Below, piece after piece: positions 48,097-57,300 of a stretch of DNA of 64,000 nucleotides. The first letter of the stretch is position 1, and each line of letters starts with the position of its first letter. The translations under genes were made by a program, and so were the position numbers. A model generated the notes under the pieces. The model worked only from the letters and a program-made list of their open reading frames with translations. It was not told the DNA's origin and did no database searches. The stretch is from Candidatus Marithrix sp. (GTDB taxonomy: Bacteria > Pseudomonadota > Gammaproteobacteria > Beggiatoales > Beggiatoaceae), in NCBI GenBank assembly GCA_016744775.1, contig JADGDS010000006.1, positions 1 to 64,000 on the forward strand, read 5' to 3'.

Positions 48097-49527
48097 ATGG
48101 CATGGGAAGTCGTAATTGGTTTAGAAATTCACGCGCAATTGGCTACTAAAAGTAAGATTTTTTCTGGAGCTTCTACCGCTTATGGGGCTGATCCTAATAC
48201 ACAGGCTTGTGCTGTGGATTTAGCTTTGCCCGGTGTGTTACCTGTTCTTAATGAAGGTGTGGTAGAAATGGCAGCAAAATTCGGTTTGGCGATAGGTGCT
48301 ACTGTTGCGTCGCGTTCAGTTTTTGCCCGAAAAAATTATTTTTATCCTGATTTACCTAAAGGTTATCAAATTAGTCAATTTGAGTTGCCAATAGTTGGAA
48401 AAGGGCAATTGAATATTGAATTTGATGGTGAAGAAAAAACTATTGGTATTACTCGCGCTCATTTAGAAGAAGATGCCGGTAAATCTTTACATGAGGATTT
48501 TCAGGGTTCAACTGGTATTGATTTAAATAGGGCTGGTACACCTTTATTAGAAATTGTATCTGAGCCAGATATGCGTTCGTCTAAAGAAGCTGTTGCTTAT
48601 ATGAAGAAGATACATTCTTTAGTACGTTATTTGGATATTTGTGATGGCAATATGCAGGAAGGATCATTTCGTTGTGATGCTAATGTTTCTGTACGCCCTG
48701 TAGGGCAAGAGGAATTTGGTACTCGTGCAGAATTGAAGAATTTGAATTCTTTTCGCTTTGTTGAACGCGCTATTAATTTGGAAGTTGAACGGCAAATTGA
48801 TGTTATAGAAAGCGGCGGTAAGGTGGTACAAGAAACTCGTTTATATGATGCTGATAAAAATGAGACTCGTTCCATGCGTTCCAAGGAAGAGGCTAATGAT
48901 TATCGTTATTTTCCCGATCCTGATTTATTGCCGCTAATTATTGAGCCTGAATTTTTAGAACAGGTTAAAGCTAAGTTACCAGAATTGCCTGATGAGAAAA
49001 AACAACGCTTTATGCAGGAATATGGTTTGTCTTTGTATGATGCCGCTGTATTAACTAGTAACCGTGAATTAGCTGGGTTTTTTGAAGAAACTGTTAAGTT
49101 ATCTGGAAGTGATGCTAAATTATGTGTTAATTGGGTGATGGGTGACTTATCGGCTTTATTGAATAAAGAAAATTTAGACATCACTGAATCTAAAGTGAGT
49201 GCGCCACAATTTGCTGCTATGTTGCATCGAATTAGTGATAATACCATTTCAGGCAAAATTGCTAAAACTGTTTTTGAGGCAATGTGGGCAGGTGAAGGTG
49301 ACGCTGACAAGATTATTGAACAAAAAGGTTTGAAGCAAGTAACTGATAGTGGCGCAATTGAAAAATTGATTGATGATGTTATTGCCAATAATCCTAAACA
49401 GTTAGAACAATATCGTGCTGGTAAGGAAAAATTATTTGGCTTTTTTGTAGGGCAAGTAATGAAGATTTCTAAGGGTAAAGCCAATCCAGCGCAGCTTAAT
49501 GAGTTGTTGAAGAATAAATTGAGTTAA
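48097..49527 (+). CDS. gatB: Asp/Glu-tRNA amidotransferase subunit B
   Basis: 476 residues with [43 protein letters not shown] and the tail-domain YQEY-type C-terminus. It binds tRNA and transfers the amide. SD AGAGG lies before the ATG; it follows gatA by 14 bp. Confidence 0.97.
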   Translation: MAWEVVIGLEIHAQLATKSKIFSGASTAYGADPNTQACAVDLALPGVLPVLNEGVVEMAAKFGLAIGATVASRSVFARKNYFYPDLPKGYQISQFELPIVGKGQLNIEFDGEEKTIGITRAHLEEDAGKSLHEDFQGSTGIDLNRAGTPLLEIVSEPDMRSSKEAVAYMKKIHSLVRYLDICDGNMQEGSFRCDANVSVRPVGQEEFGTRAELKNLNSFRFVERAINLEVERQIDVIESGGKVVQETRLYDADKNETRSMRSKEEANDYRYFPDPDLLPLIIEPEFLEQVKAKLPELPDEKKQRFMQEYGLSLYDAAVLTSNRELAGFFEETVKLSGSDAKLCVNWVMGDLSALLNKENLDITESKVSAPQFAAMLHRISDNTISGKIAKTVFEAMWAGEGDADKIIEQKGLKQVTDSGAIEKLIDDVIANNPKQLEQYRAGKEKLFGFFVGQVMKISKGKANPAQLNELLKNKLS

Positions 49528-49533
49528 TTGATT

Positions 49534-50181
49534 ATGGAATCTAATAAATATTCTATCTCTCGTTATATGATAACGGGTTTTTTTACAGTTATACCAATTT
49601 TAGTGACTTGGATAATTTTTCAGTTTCTGTTTAATGTATTGTCTGAAATTGGTACGCCGGCTATTAGAATATTGGCTGATATTTTTCCTTCTCTTGCTGA
49701 TTGGGTTACTAATCCTTGGTTTTTATCTATTATCGGGGTATTATTTACTTTAGTTGCTTTATATCTACTGGGTTTGATTGCAACCTTTGTGATTGGTAAA
49801 CGTATAATAGAAGCATTTGATTATTTAGTTAATAAGCTACCCGGTGTGAAAGTAATTTATGGCTCAATCAAAAAACTGGTGGTAACATTACAGCAGAAGC
49901 CTAAAGATGCGCAACGAGTAGTGTTAATTGAATTTCCTTCTGCACCAATGAAAACTGTTGGTTTGTTGACACAGGTTTTAACTGATCAAGATACCGGAGA
50001 AAAATTAGCCGCTGTTTATGTTCCTACTACGCCTAATCCAACTTCTGGTTATTTAGAAATTATACCTTTGGATAAAGTAATTTCAACAAATTGGAGTTTG
50101 GATGAGGCTATGACTTTTATAATGTCTGGCGGTGCAGTTGCGCCGGATCACATTAATTATAGTAAAAGTGCTAAATTTTAA
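49534..50181 (+). CDS. DUF502 family membrane protein
   Basis: 215 residues from ATG 49534 (the frame allows a TTG two codons earlier). Two transmembrane helices (about 12-34 and 63-87), then the DUF502 pattern LPGVKVIYGSIKKLV, VLIEFPS, TPNPTSGYLEIIPL and DEAMTFIMSGG. Conserved inner-membrane protein of unknown function. It lies 6 bp after gatB and partly overlaps the next gene. Confidence 0.88.
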   Translation: MESNKYSISRYMITGFFTVIPILVTWIIFQFLFNVLSEIGTPAIRILADIFPSLADWVTNPWFLSIIGVLFTLVALYLLGLIATFVIGKRIIEAFDYLVNKLPGVKVIYGSIKKLVVTLQQKPKDAQRVVLIEFPSAPMKTVGLLTQVLTDQDTGEKLAAVYVPTTPNPTSGYLEIIPLDKVISTNWSLDEAMTFIMSGGAVAPDHINYSKSAKF

Positions 50182-50854
50182 GGATGTGGTGGTATTGATT
50201 CCGGCTAAAAATGAAGTCAATACCATTGGTCAAATTGTTTCTGAAATTAAAGAACTTTTTCCCATTACTGTTGTTGTGATTGATGATGGCAGTAATGATG
50301 ATACGGCAATAGTAGCACTAAATGCTGGTGCTATTGTCTTGCCTATGACTTTTTCATTAGGTGCATGGGGTGCGGTACAAACCGGTTTGCGTTATGCAGA
50401 ACAATATGGGTTTAAAATAGCAATTACTATGGATGCCGATGGTCAACATAAGGTTGATTCTATTCCAACTTTATTAGAGAAATTTGAAGATAAACAATCT
50501 GATGTAGTTATTGGTTCATATATTGAGCGTGGAAGCCCATCCAGACATCTAGCATGGTCTTTCTTTAGAAAATTATCAGGTATTAATTTAGAGGATTTAA
50601 CTTCTGGTTTACGCGCTTATAATCATAAAGCGATTGAATTATTAAGTTCAAAAGCAGCAAGTTTATTAGATTATCAAGATTTAGGTGTCTTATTATTATT
50701 ACATAGAGCTAAATTACGTATAGTCGAAACACCAATTTTTATATCGCCTAGAATTAATGGACATTCGCGTATTTTTAGTTCTTGGTGGGCGGTTAGTCGC
50801 TATATGTTATATACCAGTATTTTATGTTTAGCTCATTTTAAATTATTCAAATAA
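50168..50854 (+). CDS. Family 2 glycosyltransferase
   Basis: 228 residues from a proposed GTG at 50168; the frame extends further upstream inside the DUF502 gene and lacks any ATG or clear SD, so the start is uncertain. GT-A motifs: VVLIPAKNEVNTIG, VVIDDGSNDDT, the DxD-like TMDADGQHK, and a later LTSGLRAYNHKAIELL. Such enzymes (DPM/GtrB-like) transfer sugars to lipid carriers or membrane proteins. It overlaps the DUF502 gene by 14 bp and the DUF2304 gene by 1 bp, and is very probably functionally paired with the latter. Confidence 0.85.
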   Translation: MLNFKDVVVLIPAKNEVNTIGQIVSEIKELFPITVVVIDDGSNDDTAIVALNAGAIVLPMTFSLGAWGAVQTGLRYAEQYGFKIAITMDADGQHKVDSIPTLLEKFEDKQSDVVIGSYIERGSPSRHLAWSFFRKLSGINLEDLTSGLRAYNHKAIELLSSKAASLLDYQDLGVLLLLHRAKLRIVETPIFISPRINGHSRIFSSWWAVSRYMLYTSILCLAHFKLFK

Positions 50855-51189
50855 TGTCATATCAACTGACTTCTAGCTTTTTAGGTTTTTTCATAGCAGG
50901 TATTATTTTATGGTTAATTCGCCGTGATTTATTGCATTCTCGTCATGCAATATGGTGGTTAGTTGTTGCAATATCTATTGTATTGTTAGGTATATTTCCT
51001 ACAGTTGTTGATTGGTTGGCAACTCATTTAGGAGTACATTATCCACCTACTTTAATTTTTATTTTAGGTATGGGATTTATTTTAATAAAAGTTATTACTA
51101 TTGATCTACATCAATCTGATTTAGAAAGTAAAGTACGTCGATTGGCACAACGTTTAGCTATATTAGAAGCTGAAAAAAATAATAAATAG
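50854..51189 (+). CDS. DUF2304 family membrane protein
   Basis: 111 residues with three transmembrane helices (about 5-24, 34-52, 66-84) and a C-terminal coiled coil (LESKVRRLAQRLAILEAEK). DUF2304 proteins accompany GT2 genes like the one upstream in many bacteria and are thought to help move or present lipid-linked sugars; this is family context, not demonstrated here. Confidence 0.85.
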   Translation: MSYQLTSSFLGFFIAGIILWLIRRDLLHSRHAIWWLVVAISIVLLGIFPTVVDWLATHLGVHYPPTLIFILGMGFILIKVITIDLHQSDLESKVRRLAQRLAILEAEKNNK

Positions 51190-51202
51190 ATTTTTGACGG
51201 AG

Positions 51203-51220
51203 GCGGGATTTGATTCCCGC
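51203..51220. terminator. Hairpin between convergent genes
   Basis: GCGGGA-TTTGAT-TCCCGC: 6-bp GC-rich stem, 6-nt loop, between the stop of the DUF2304 gene and that of the ParR-like gene. It may end transcription in both directions. Confidence 0.5.
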
Positions 51221-51228
51221 AATCATTA

Positions 51229-51567
51229 CTAAATAAAACCACCCATTAAAGCATTCTCATCTAAAGAATCTTCTTCATCCTCCTTTTCATCTACTTTAGT
51301 CATTTGTAGCTCCGAGATAGCTAAATCATCAACCGCTTCAGGGATTATTGGGCTGACACTATTTGAATTATTAGCTTGAGTTATTCCCAAATATGCCAAC
51401 CACAAAAGTCTATTAGCTCTACTAACTTTTGGACCAAGCCCATACTGTTTTAAAAATTTAGAATCATCAGACAGTAAAGCATCTAATACCACTAGACCAG
51501 TAGGTGTAGTTTCACTGACAGTTACTTTTAATTGTATATATGAAGGTTTCTTTCTTTCTTTTTTCAT
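51229..51567 (-). CDS. Small basic/acidic partner of the ParM-like gene (ParR-like)
   Basis: 112 residues: a basic, ribbon-helix-helix-like N-terminus (MKKERKKPSYIQLKVTVSETTPTGLVVLDALLSD) and a strongly acidic tail (KVDEKEDEEDSLDENALMGGFI). This composition resembles ParR, the DNA-binding adaptor of type II partition systems, whose C-terminus caps ParM filaments. It starts 5 bp after the ParM-like gene stop codon. Sequence similarity to known ParR is not evident by eye, so the call is contextual. Confidence 0.55.
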   Translation of the reverse strand: MKKERKKPSYIQLKVTVSETTPTGLVVLDALLSDDSKFLKQYGLGPKVSRANRLLWLAYLGITQANNSNSVSPIIPEAVDDLAISELQMTKVDEKEDEEDSLDENALMGGFI

Positions 51568-51572
51568 AAATT

Positions 51573-52862
51573 TTATTTATCCTGCAAAGCACGATACAAG
51601 TCAATCAAAGTCAGAGAAGGCAAATTAAGATATTTTCGCGCAATGCTTAAAACCCTAAATGCAGAATGTTTCCAACAACCTATAGCAGTAGAAACATCTG
51701 GTCTATCCAAAAATTCAATACTACTGAACCAAGGAGGTGTAACATGAGGATGTTTTCCCTCAATATAATCTTTCAACGCCACACTGCCACCACCTGCGCA
51801 TAAGACTCCACCAACAGAATTGGGACACTTAGTATTGACAAAAGTATAAATTTCTCGCGCTGTTAGAGCATATGCTCGTTTGATGAATTGGGTGCAATCA
51901 ATTTTATAACCTTGAATCACTAGAAAGCCATTTTCAAGAACAAATTCAACTTGAGAATCAGAGATTTGAATATTTTTAAGCTGTTCATTTTCACCGCAAG
52001 CCGCCGATAACATTACCCGTAAATGTTTCAGTACCAAAAACAATCCATGTTTATCTTCTGCGTCGGTATGGTCTAAATCATACTGAATATCACCTTTAGA
52101 AAGTCTAAAAACACTGTAATCGGTAGTATTACCACCAATATCTAAAACCAAATAATCCGTTTTTGGCATTAAAACCCCTTTTACAATAGCTTGACCATCA
52201 AATCCAGAAGTCCATAATATTCGATTCCAAACATGAGCAGTTGCTTCGGAAATAGTTATCATTCCAAAGATTTGGGTTTTGCCATCATTAGTTCCAAAAC
52301 CCTTGCTATGCTTGATTTTAGCTGGAGTGATTTTTTTACTAGACATGCTATCTTTAATAACAATCTGTGTTGGTGCTATAATGGCATCCTGAGCTGCATT
52401 GATTAATGAAGAGTTTTGACCTTTTGTTCCATCTTTGGCATTGCGTTGATAATACAAATTGGTTGGCAGACTTTGTGTAACAAAAACCTCTTTGTTACTA
52501 AAAGGAGCTAGATGAGCAGCAAAATGTTGGAAAATAGCAGGTCTAATGCGTGCAATACGCTCACTACCAATAGTATTCTCATTTGCGAATGATTCACGAC
52601 CCACTGTAAAGGTATTTTCTCGTTCATCATCAGGAAAAACTGTTACTTCAGAATCTTCTGAAACTTCTTCACCTAAAAGCATTTCAACCGGGCTAACACC
52701 ATAGGCAACATGAGATGGTTTGTTAATAACCTTTACATTTAAAGTACCTTTATCATCTAATTCTGCATATGCTAGAGCAGTATAAGATGAGCCTTGATCA
52801 AAACCAACCGGAAAACCAACATATTGTTTTAAATGTTGTATCTGCTTGGGTAATAACTTCAT
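51573..52862 (-). CDS. ParM/StbA-like actin-family protein
   Basis: 429 residues with actin-like phosphate motifs PVGFDQGSSYTALAY at the N-terminus, VLDIGGNTTDY (about residues 240-250) and an adenosine motif LCAGGGSVALKDYI near 360-373. That combination, with a small RHH/acidic partner downstream, matches plasmid-type ParM/StbA rather than MreB, FtsA or DnaK. It has about 100 residues more than R1 ParM. Next to two AGCTAAWAAG repeats upstream. In a chromosome this pair may be a remnant of an integrated element. Confidence 0.8.
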   Translation of the reverse strand: MKLLPKQIQHLKQYVGFPVGFDQGSSYTALAYAELDDKGTLNVKVINKPSHVAYGVSPVEMLLGEEVSEDSEVTVFPDDERENTFTVGRESFANENTIGSERIARIRPAIFQHFAAHLAPFSNKEVFVTQSLPTNLYYQRNAKDGTKGQNSSLINAAQDAIIAPTQIVIKDSMSSKKITPAKIKHSKGFGTNDGKTQIFGMITISEATAHVWNRILWTSGFDGQAIVKGVLMPKTDYLVLDIGGNTTDYSVFRLSKGDIQYDLDHTDAEDKHGLFLVLKHLRVMLSAACGENEQLKNIQISDSQVEFVLENGFLVIQGYKIDCTQFIKRAYALTAREIYTFVNTKCPNSVGGVLCAGGGSVALKDYIEGKHPHVTPPWFSSIEFLDRPDVSTAIGCWKHSAFRVLSIARKYLNLPSLTLIDLYRALQDK

Positions 52863-52885
52863 TATTTAAATTCCTATTGCCAAAA

Positions 52886-52952
52886 GATAAAACTTTAATT
52901 TTATCATAATCCTAGCTAATAAGCAAAACCTGGCAGCTAAAAAGTGCTAAAC
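52886..52952. promoter_or_regulatory. Candidate parC-like region upstream of the ParM-like gene
   Basis: An inverted repeat GATAAAA-CTTTAA-TTTTATC (52886-52905) is followed by two direct repeats AGCTAATAAG (52914) and AGCTAAAAAG (52935), exactly 21 bp apart (two helical turns). Real parC sites usually hold more iterons, so this is tentative. Confidence 0.35.
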
Positions 52953-52985
52953 TACACGAGGTTTTTTATTCATTAAGAGTTATAG

Positions 52986-54131
52986 ATGGCTTTATTTAAT
53001 TTAGGTTTTAGAATTTTTTTTCTGGCAGCTGGCATTTTTTCGATAATATCGATTTTTATGTGGTCAGCAATTTTTCATTTTCAATTGCCTTTGACTTTAG
53101 AGGAAATTTCTGTCTTTCAGTGGCATAGCCATGAAATGATTTATGGTTATAGTATAGCAGTTATTGCTGGATTTTTATTGACGGCGGTTAAAAATTGGAC
53201 TGGTGTTCAAACCATTTATGCTAAGCCGTTGATATTGCTTTTTAGTTTATGGGCAGCGGCACGATTATTATTTCTATTTGGGACATCCTATTTATTTATT
53301 GCTGGAATTTTTGATGTTCTGTTTTTAGTTTTCTTAGTTTTTGCTGTTAGTTATCCGATTATAAAAGTAAAGCAATGGAAGCAGCTTGCTATTTTGTCTA
53401 AGCTGATATTGCTCATGATGTTTAATATTTTATTTTATCTTGGTGCATTAAATATTGTTGATAATGGGGTTTTTTGGGGAATTTATGGTGGTTTATATTT
53501 GATCATTGCTTTAATTTTAACCATGGGTAGAAGAATTTTACCTCTCTTTATTCAGAATGGTGTTGGTTATCAAGTTAAATTATTTAATTCTAAGTGGCTT
53601 GATATATCCATTTTATTGCTTTTTCTTGCTTTTTTTATATCTGAACTGTTTTTGAGAAACCAAGTACTTTCATCTTACTTGGCTTTGGCTTTATTTGTGA
53701 TGAATGCTATCAGGCTAATAGGTTGGCATACATCAGGAATATGGAAGAAAAGTCTGTTATGGAGTTTATATTTGTCATTCTGGTTTATCTGTTTTGGATT
53801 TTTATTGTTTGCTGTTGGAGTGTCTAAATTTATCGCAATCCATGCTTTTGCTGTTGGTGGAGTTGGTGTAGTAACTATGAGCATGATGTCTCGGGTTACA
53901 CTTGGTCATACCGGCAGAGACATTAGCAAAGTTCCTAAAGCTATAAGTTATGCTCTTGGAATTTTGCTATTCAGTGCCATAATTAGAGTAGTTATGCCAT
54001 TATTAGATATACAGAATTATATGGTTTGGATTGGACTATCACAGGGGCTTTGGATAATTTCTTTTTTGATATTTACAATTATATATTTTCCCATGTTCAT
54101 GCAACCTAGGGTTGATGGCAAATTAGGCTAA
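52986..54131 (+). CDS. nnrS: NnrS family membrane protein
   Basis: 381 residues with about ten to twelve transmembrane helices. NnrS signatures are [24 protein letters not shown], the AARLLF segment, and [26 protein letters not shown]. The family carries haem and copper in Rhodobacter and protects against nitric-oxide stress. The region before it is shared with the divergent ParM-like gene; its 3' end overlaps the convergent acetyltransferase gene by 26 bp. Confidence 0.93.
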   Translation: MALFNLGFRIFFLAAGIFSIISIFMWSAIFHFQLPLTLEEISVFQWHSHEMIYGYSIAVIAGFLLTAVKNWTGVQTIYAKPLILLFSLWAAARLLFLFGTSYLFIAGIFDVLFLVFLVFAVSYPIIKVKQWKQLAILSKLILLMMFNILFYLGALNIVDNGVFWGIYGGLYLIIALILTMGRRILPLFIQNGVGYQVKLFNSKWLDISILLLFLAFFISELFLRNQVLSSYLALALFVMNAIRLIGWHTSGIWKKSLLWSLYLSFWFICFGFLLFAVGVSKFIAIHAFAVGGVGVVTMSMMSRVTLGHTGRDISKVPKAISYALGILLFSAIIRVVMPLLDIQNYMVWIGLSQGLWIISFLIFTIIYFPMFMQPRVDGKLG

Positions 54132-54699
54132 CAAGCCCATTTTCCAGTCTATAAATTTCATTTGTATGCGGACAAATTGCCTCTGCTGTTTGTTCGGCAG
54201 TTAGAGGTAAGTCTAAACGTTCACCATATGAACTCATCCAGCCTATTTGACGCGCTGGCACTCCAACCATTAAGGCAAAATCTGCAACATCGTGTGTTAC
54301 TACACTACCTGCTCCAATAAAAGCATATTTACCAATGGTATTACCACATACTATGGTACAATTTGCGCCTAAAGTAGCTCCGCGTTTAATCAGTGTAGTT
54401 TTATATTCATCTTTACGTGATACTGCTGAACGGGGGTTATAGACATTGGTAAATACCATGCTGGGTCCACAAAAAACATCATCTTCTATAATGACATTAT
54501 CATAAACTGAGACGTTATTTTGAATTTTGACATTATTAGCAATTATGACCTTATTAGCAATAAAAACATTTTGTCCTAATGAACATTGTTTTCCAATTAT
54601 GGCACCAGCACAAATATGTACCCAATGCCAAATACTGGTATCGTCTCCAATTTTGGCTCCATCATCAATAATCGCGCTATCGTGGGCAAAATAATTCAT
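54106..54699 (-). CDS. UDP-2-acetamido-3-amino-glucuronate N-acetyltransferase-like (WbpD type)
   Basis: 197 residues of left-handed beta-helix hexapeptide repeats ([27 protein letters not shown]...). The segment [18 protein letters not shown] and [12 protein letters not shown] are typical of WbpD/WlbB, which acetylate the 3-amino group of a UDP-sugar in O-antigen biosynthesis. No other O-antigen genes are adjacent, so its sugar is not certain. It is convergent with nnrS and divergent from htpX. Confidence 0.85.
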   Translation of the reverse strand: MNYFAHDSAIIDDGAKIGDDTSIWHWVHICAGAIIGKQCSLGQNVFIANKVIIANNVKIQNNVSVYDNVIIEDDVFCGPSMVFTNVYNPRSAVSRKDEYKTTLIKRGATLGANCTIVCGNTIGKYAFIGAGSVVTHDVADFALMVGVPARQIGWMSSYGERLDLPLTAEQTAEAICPHTNEIYRLENGLVSLICHQP

Positions 54700-54777
54700 G
54701 GTTAATTTATACTCTCAAGGGTTGATTTATGGCATAATAGTTTGATTTTACAAACTGTTATTATTATATATCTTTTT

Positions 54778-55644
54778 ATGATCAAAACCATTAGTTTATT
54801 TTTAATTACAAATTTTGCTGTTTTATTGATACTTAGTGTTAGTTTGCAAGTCTTTAATGTGCCCAATATGCAGTTTTTTCTGATTTTAGCATTGATTATT
54901 GGTATGGTTGGTTCCTTTATTTCCTTGGCTATGTCTAAATCAATGGCTAAAAGAAGTGTAGGAGCGCAAGTAATTGAATATCCAAATAATGACGCTGAAA
55001 GATGGTTAGTGGATACTATAGATTCTCTTGCTATAGGTGCTGGAATTGCTAAGCCTGAAATCGCGATTTATGATTCACCAGATATAAATGCTTTTGCCAC
55101 TGGTATCAATCGTAATGATGCCTTAGTAGCAGTCAGCACCGGCTTACTTGAAAATATGGATCAAGCAGAAATTGAAGGCGTATTAGCACATGAAATAAGC
55201 CATGTAGCCAATGGTGATATGATTAGATTATCTCTGATACAAGGGGTTTTAAATACTTTTGTGATTGTATTTGCACGAATTGTTGGTCAAATAATTGATC
55301 GTGTTGTCTTTAAAAATCAACGTGGCGGCGGTATTGGTTATTATGCAAGTATAATGATAGCGCAAGTGGTATTAGGTGGATTGGCTAATATTATTGTTAT
55401 GTGGTTTTCACGACGACGTGAATTTCATGCAGACGCTGGTTCAGCAAAATTAGTAGGCAGAAATAAAATGATTGCGGCTTTAGAACGATTACAAATGGCA
55501 CATAGCGGCGCATTACCTGAACAATTAGCCGCTTTTGGTATTAATAGTAGTAAAGCTATGGGAATTATACAAATCTTATTTATGAGCCATCCACCCTTAG
55601 AGGCTCGTATTGATGCCTTAGTACAAGAGCGTTATATGAAATGA
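54778..55644 (+). CDS. htpX: Protease HtpX
   Basis: 288 residues from ATG 54778 (MIKTISLFLITN), matching the usual 285-295. Two N-terminal helices, then the zinc-metallopeptidase motif LAHEISHVANGD (HExxH) and the downstream Glu in RRREFHADAGSA. Inner-membrane stress protease acting with FtsH. It overlaps bioC by ATGA. Confidence 0.96.
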   Translation: MIKTISLFLITNFAVLLILSVSLQVFNVPNMQFFLILALIIGMVGSFISLAMSKSMAKRSVGAQVIEYPNNDAERWLVDTIDSLAIGAGIAKPEIAIYDSPDINAFATGINRNDALVAVSTGLLENMDQAEIEGVLAHEISHVANGDMIRLSLIQGVLNTFVIVFARIVGQIIDRVVFKNQRGGGIGYYASIMIAQVVLGGLANIIVMWFSRRREFHADAGSAKLVGRNKMIAALERLQMAHSGALPEQLAAFGINSSKAMGIIQILFMSHPPLEARIDALVQERYMK

Positions 55645-56483
55645 TAGATAAACAAAAAGTGGCAGAATCATTTGATCGCGCTGCTATTACTTATGATCAG
55701 TGGGCAACTATACAAAAAAATATAGGAGATAACTTATTAGAACGTCTTCAATGGTTAAAACTGCAACCTGAGCATATTTTAGAAGTTGGAACTGGAACTG
55801 GTAGATTAAGCAGAGCTTTAAGTCAAGAATATAAAACTGCTAATGTTTATGCTATTGATATTTCAACTAATATGCTAACAGAGGCGGCTAAACATTCTAA
55901 ACAGCACTTTATTTGTGCCGATGCTGCACAATTACCCATTGCCGATAATAGTATTGATGTTTTAGTATCAAATTTAATGTTGCAATGGTGTGAAGATATA
56001 AATAGTGTTATTCAGGAATTTGCGCGAGTTTTAAAGCCTGATGGAGCTTTATTATTTTCTAGTTTTGGTCCAGATACTTTAAAAGAGTTACGTGCTAGTT
56101 GGGCTAAGGTGGATGATGCGGTTCATGTTAATAATTTTATTGATATGCACCATTATGGTGATAGCTTGTTACAAGCTGGTTTGAAAAATCCAGTGATGGA
56201 TGTTGATAGGTTGCAATGGCAATATCAAGAAGTAAAAGCATTGATGATGGAATTAAAGAATATTGGCGCACATAATATTAATTCTGATAGACAACGCGGT
56301 TTAATGGGAAAAGATAAGTTTCAAGCAATGATAGCGGCTTATGAGCAATATCGCTTAAAAGATGAATTATTACCTGTAACTTATGAAGTTATATATGGAT
56401 ATGCTTTAGGAAAGCAGTCTGTTGTAACAACAAACTCTAGTGTAAATATACCTATAGATCAAATAGGTGGAAGGAAAAAATGA
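55641..56483 (+). CDS. bioC: Malonyl-ACP O-methyltransferase BioC
   Basis: 280 residues. Motifs: VAESFDRAAITYDQWATIQ at the start, SAM-binding ILEVGTGTGRLSRALS, LPIADNSIDVLVSNLMLQWC, FSSFGPDTLKELR, and HHYGDSLLQAGL. BioC methylates malonyl-ACP to open biotin synthesis. bioA/B/F/D are not adjacent; here bioC is coupled to htpX before it and to a glutaredoxin gene after it. Confidence 0.94.
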   Translation: MIDKQKVAESFDRAAITYDQWATIQKNIGDNLLERLQWLKLQPEHILEVGTGTGRLSRALSQEYKTANVYAIDISTNMLTEAAKHSKQHFICADAAQLPIADNSIDVLVSNLMLQWCEDINSVIQEFARVLKPDGALLFSSFGPDTLKELRASWAKVDDAVHVNNFIDMHHYGDSLLQAGLKNPVMDVDRLQWQYQEVKALMMELKNIGAHNINSDRQRGLMGKDKFQAMIAAYEQYRLKDELLPVTYEVIYGYALGKQSVVTTNSSVNIPIDQIGGRKK

Positions 56484-56857
56484 AAAAAATTATGTTAAAA
56501 GCTGTTCGTGAAGGTTTAGGTAGAATTATTGTTTTTATTAATTTTATTATAAAACCTAAGAAAATTATTAGAACGGAGGCTGCACAAAAATTAGTTGATA
56601 AAGAGATTGAAGGTTTCAGTTTATATCAATTTTATGCTTGCCCTTTTTGTATTCGCACTCGTCGCGCAATACATCGTCTTAATATTAATATTGAGTTGCG
56701 TGATGCTCAAAATGATCCTAAATATAGGCAGGAATTGTTCGCTGAAGGTGGTGAAATTAAGGTTCCTTGTTTACGGATTGAGGAAAAAGGGCAGGTAATT
56801 TGGATGTATGAATCTGCTGATATTATTACATATTTAAATAAGCGTTTTGGTGAATAA
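56480..56857 (+). CDS. Glutaredoxin-like protein
   Basis: 125 residues with an N-terminal amphipathic extension (residues 1-35) and a glutaredoxin fold. The redox motif is YACPFCIRTRRAI (CPFC), followed by the cis-Pro in VPCLRIE and the GSH-site ESADIITYL. It starts inside the bioC stop codon (ATGA) and ends directly at the gloA ATG, so htpX-bioC-grx-gloA form one transcript, consistent with thiol and electrophile handling by the last two. Confidence 0.87.
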   Translation: MKKIMLKAVREGLGRIIVFINFIIKPKKIIRTEAAQKLVDKEIEGFSLYQFYACPFCIRTRRAIHRLNINIELRDAQNDPKYRQELFAEGGEIKVPCLRIEEKGQVIWMYESADIITYLNKRFGE

Positions 56858-57247
56858 ATGGCAAAAATAATTCATTCAATGATACGGGTATTTAAGCCTG
56901 ATTTATCGATTGAGTTTTATAAGAAAGCATTTAATCTTCAAATAGTGGAACGATGTGATTTTGATGGTTTCAGTCTGATTTATTTGGGAAACAGTGAAAA
57001 TGATGTTGAACTGGAATTAACCTATAATAATGATCAAAAAGAACCGTACACTCACGGTTCTGGATATGGGCATTTAGCTTTTGTTGTTGATGATATTGAA
57101 AACGAACATAAACGATTAAGTGATTTAGGATTTAATCCTCAAAAAATTGTTAGTTTTAACTCATTTGCCAAATTCTTTTTTATAAAAGATCCTGATGGGT
57201 ATGATATTGAGGTTTTAGAGAGTTCTGGGCGGTTTGGGGGGCTTTGA
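56858..57247 (+). CDS. gloA: Lactoylglutathione lyase (glyoxalase I)
   Basis: 129 residues of the VOC fold. Metal ligands are visible: His in IIHSMIRV, Glu in DVELELT, His in GYGHLAF and Glu in YDIEVLE. It isomerises the hemithioacetal of methylglyoxal and glutathione. It follows the glutaredoxin gene with no gap. Confidence 0.93.
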   Translation: MAKIIHSMIRVFKPDLSIEFYKKAFNLQIVERCDFDGFSLIYLGNSENDVELELTYNNDQKEPYTHGSGYGHLAFVVDDIENEHKRLSDLGFNPQKIVSFNSFAKFFFIKDPDGYDIEVLESSGRFGGL

Positions 57248-57300
57248 TTAAGGAATACAAAATGCAATAATAGATTTTCAATAACTATTATTAAATAATT

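Noticed and set aside
54742..54770. Promoter TTGATT-17-TATATA just before htpX
   Set aside because: The -10 ends only 8 bp from the ATG, too close for a normal leader, so it was not listed.
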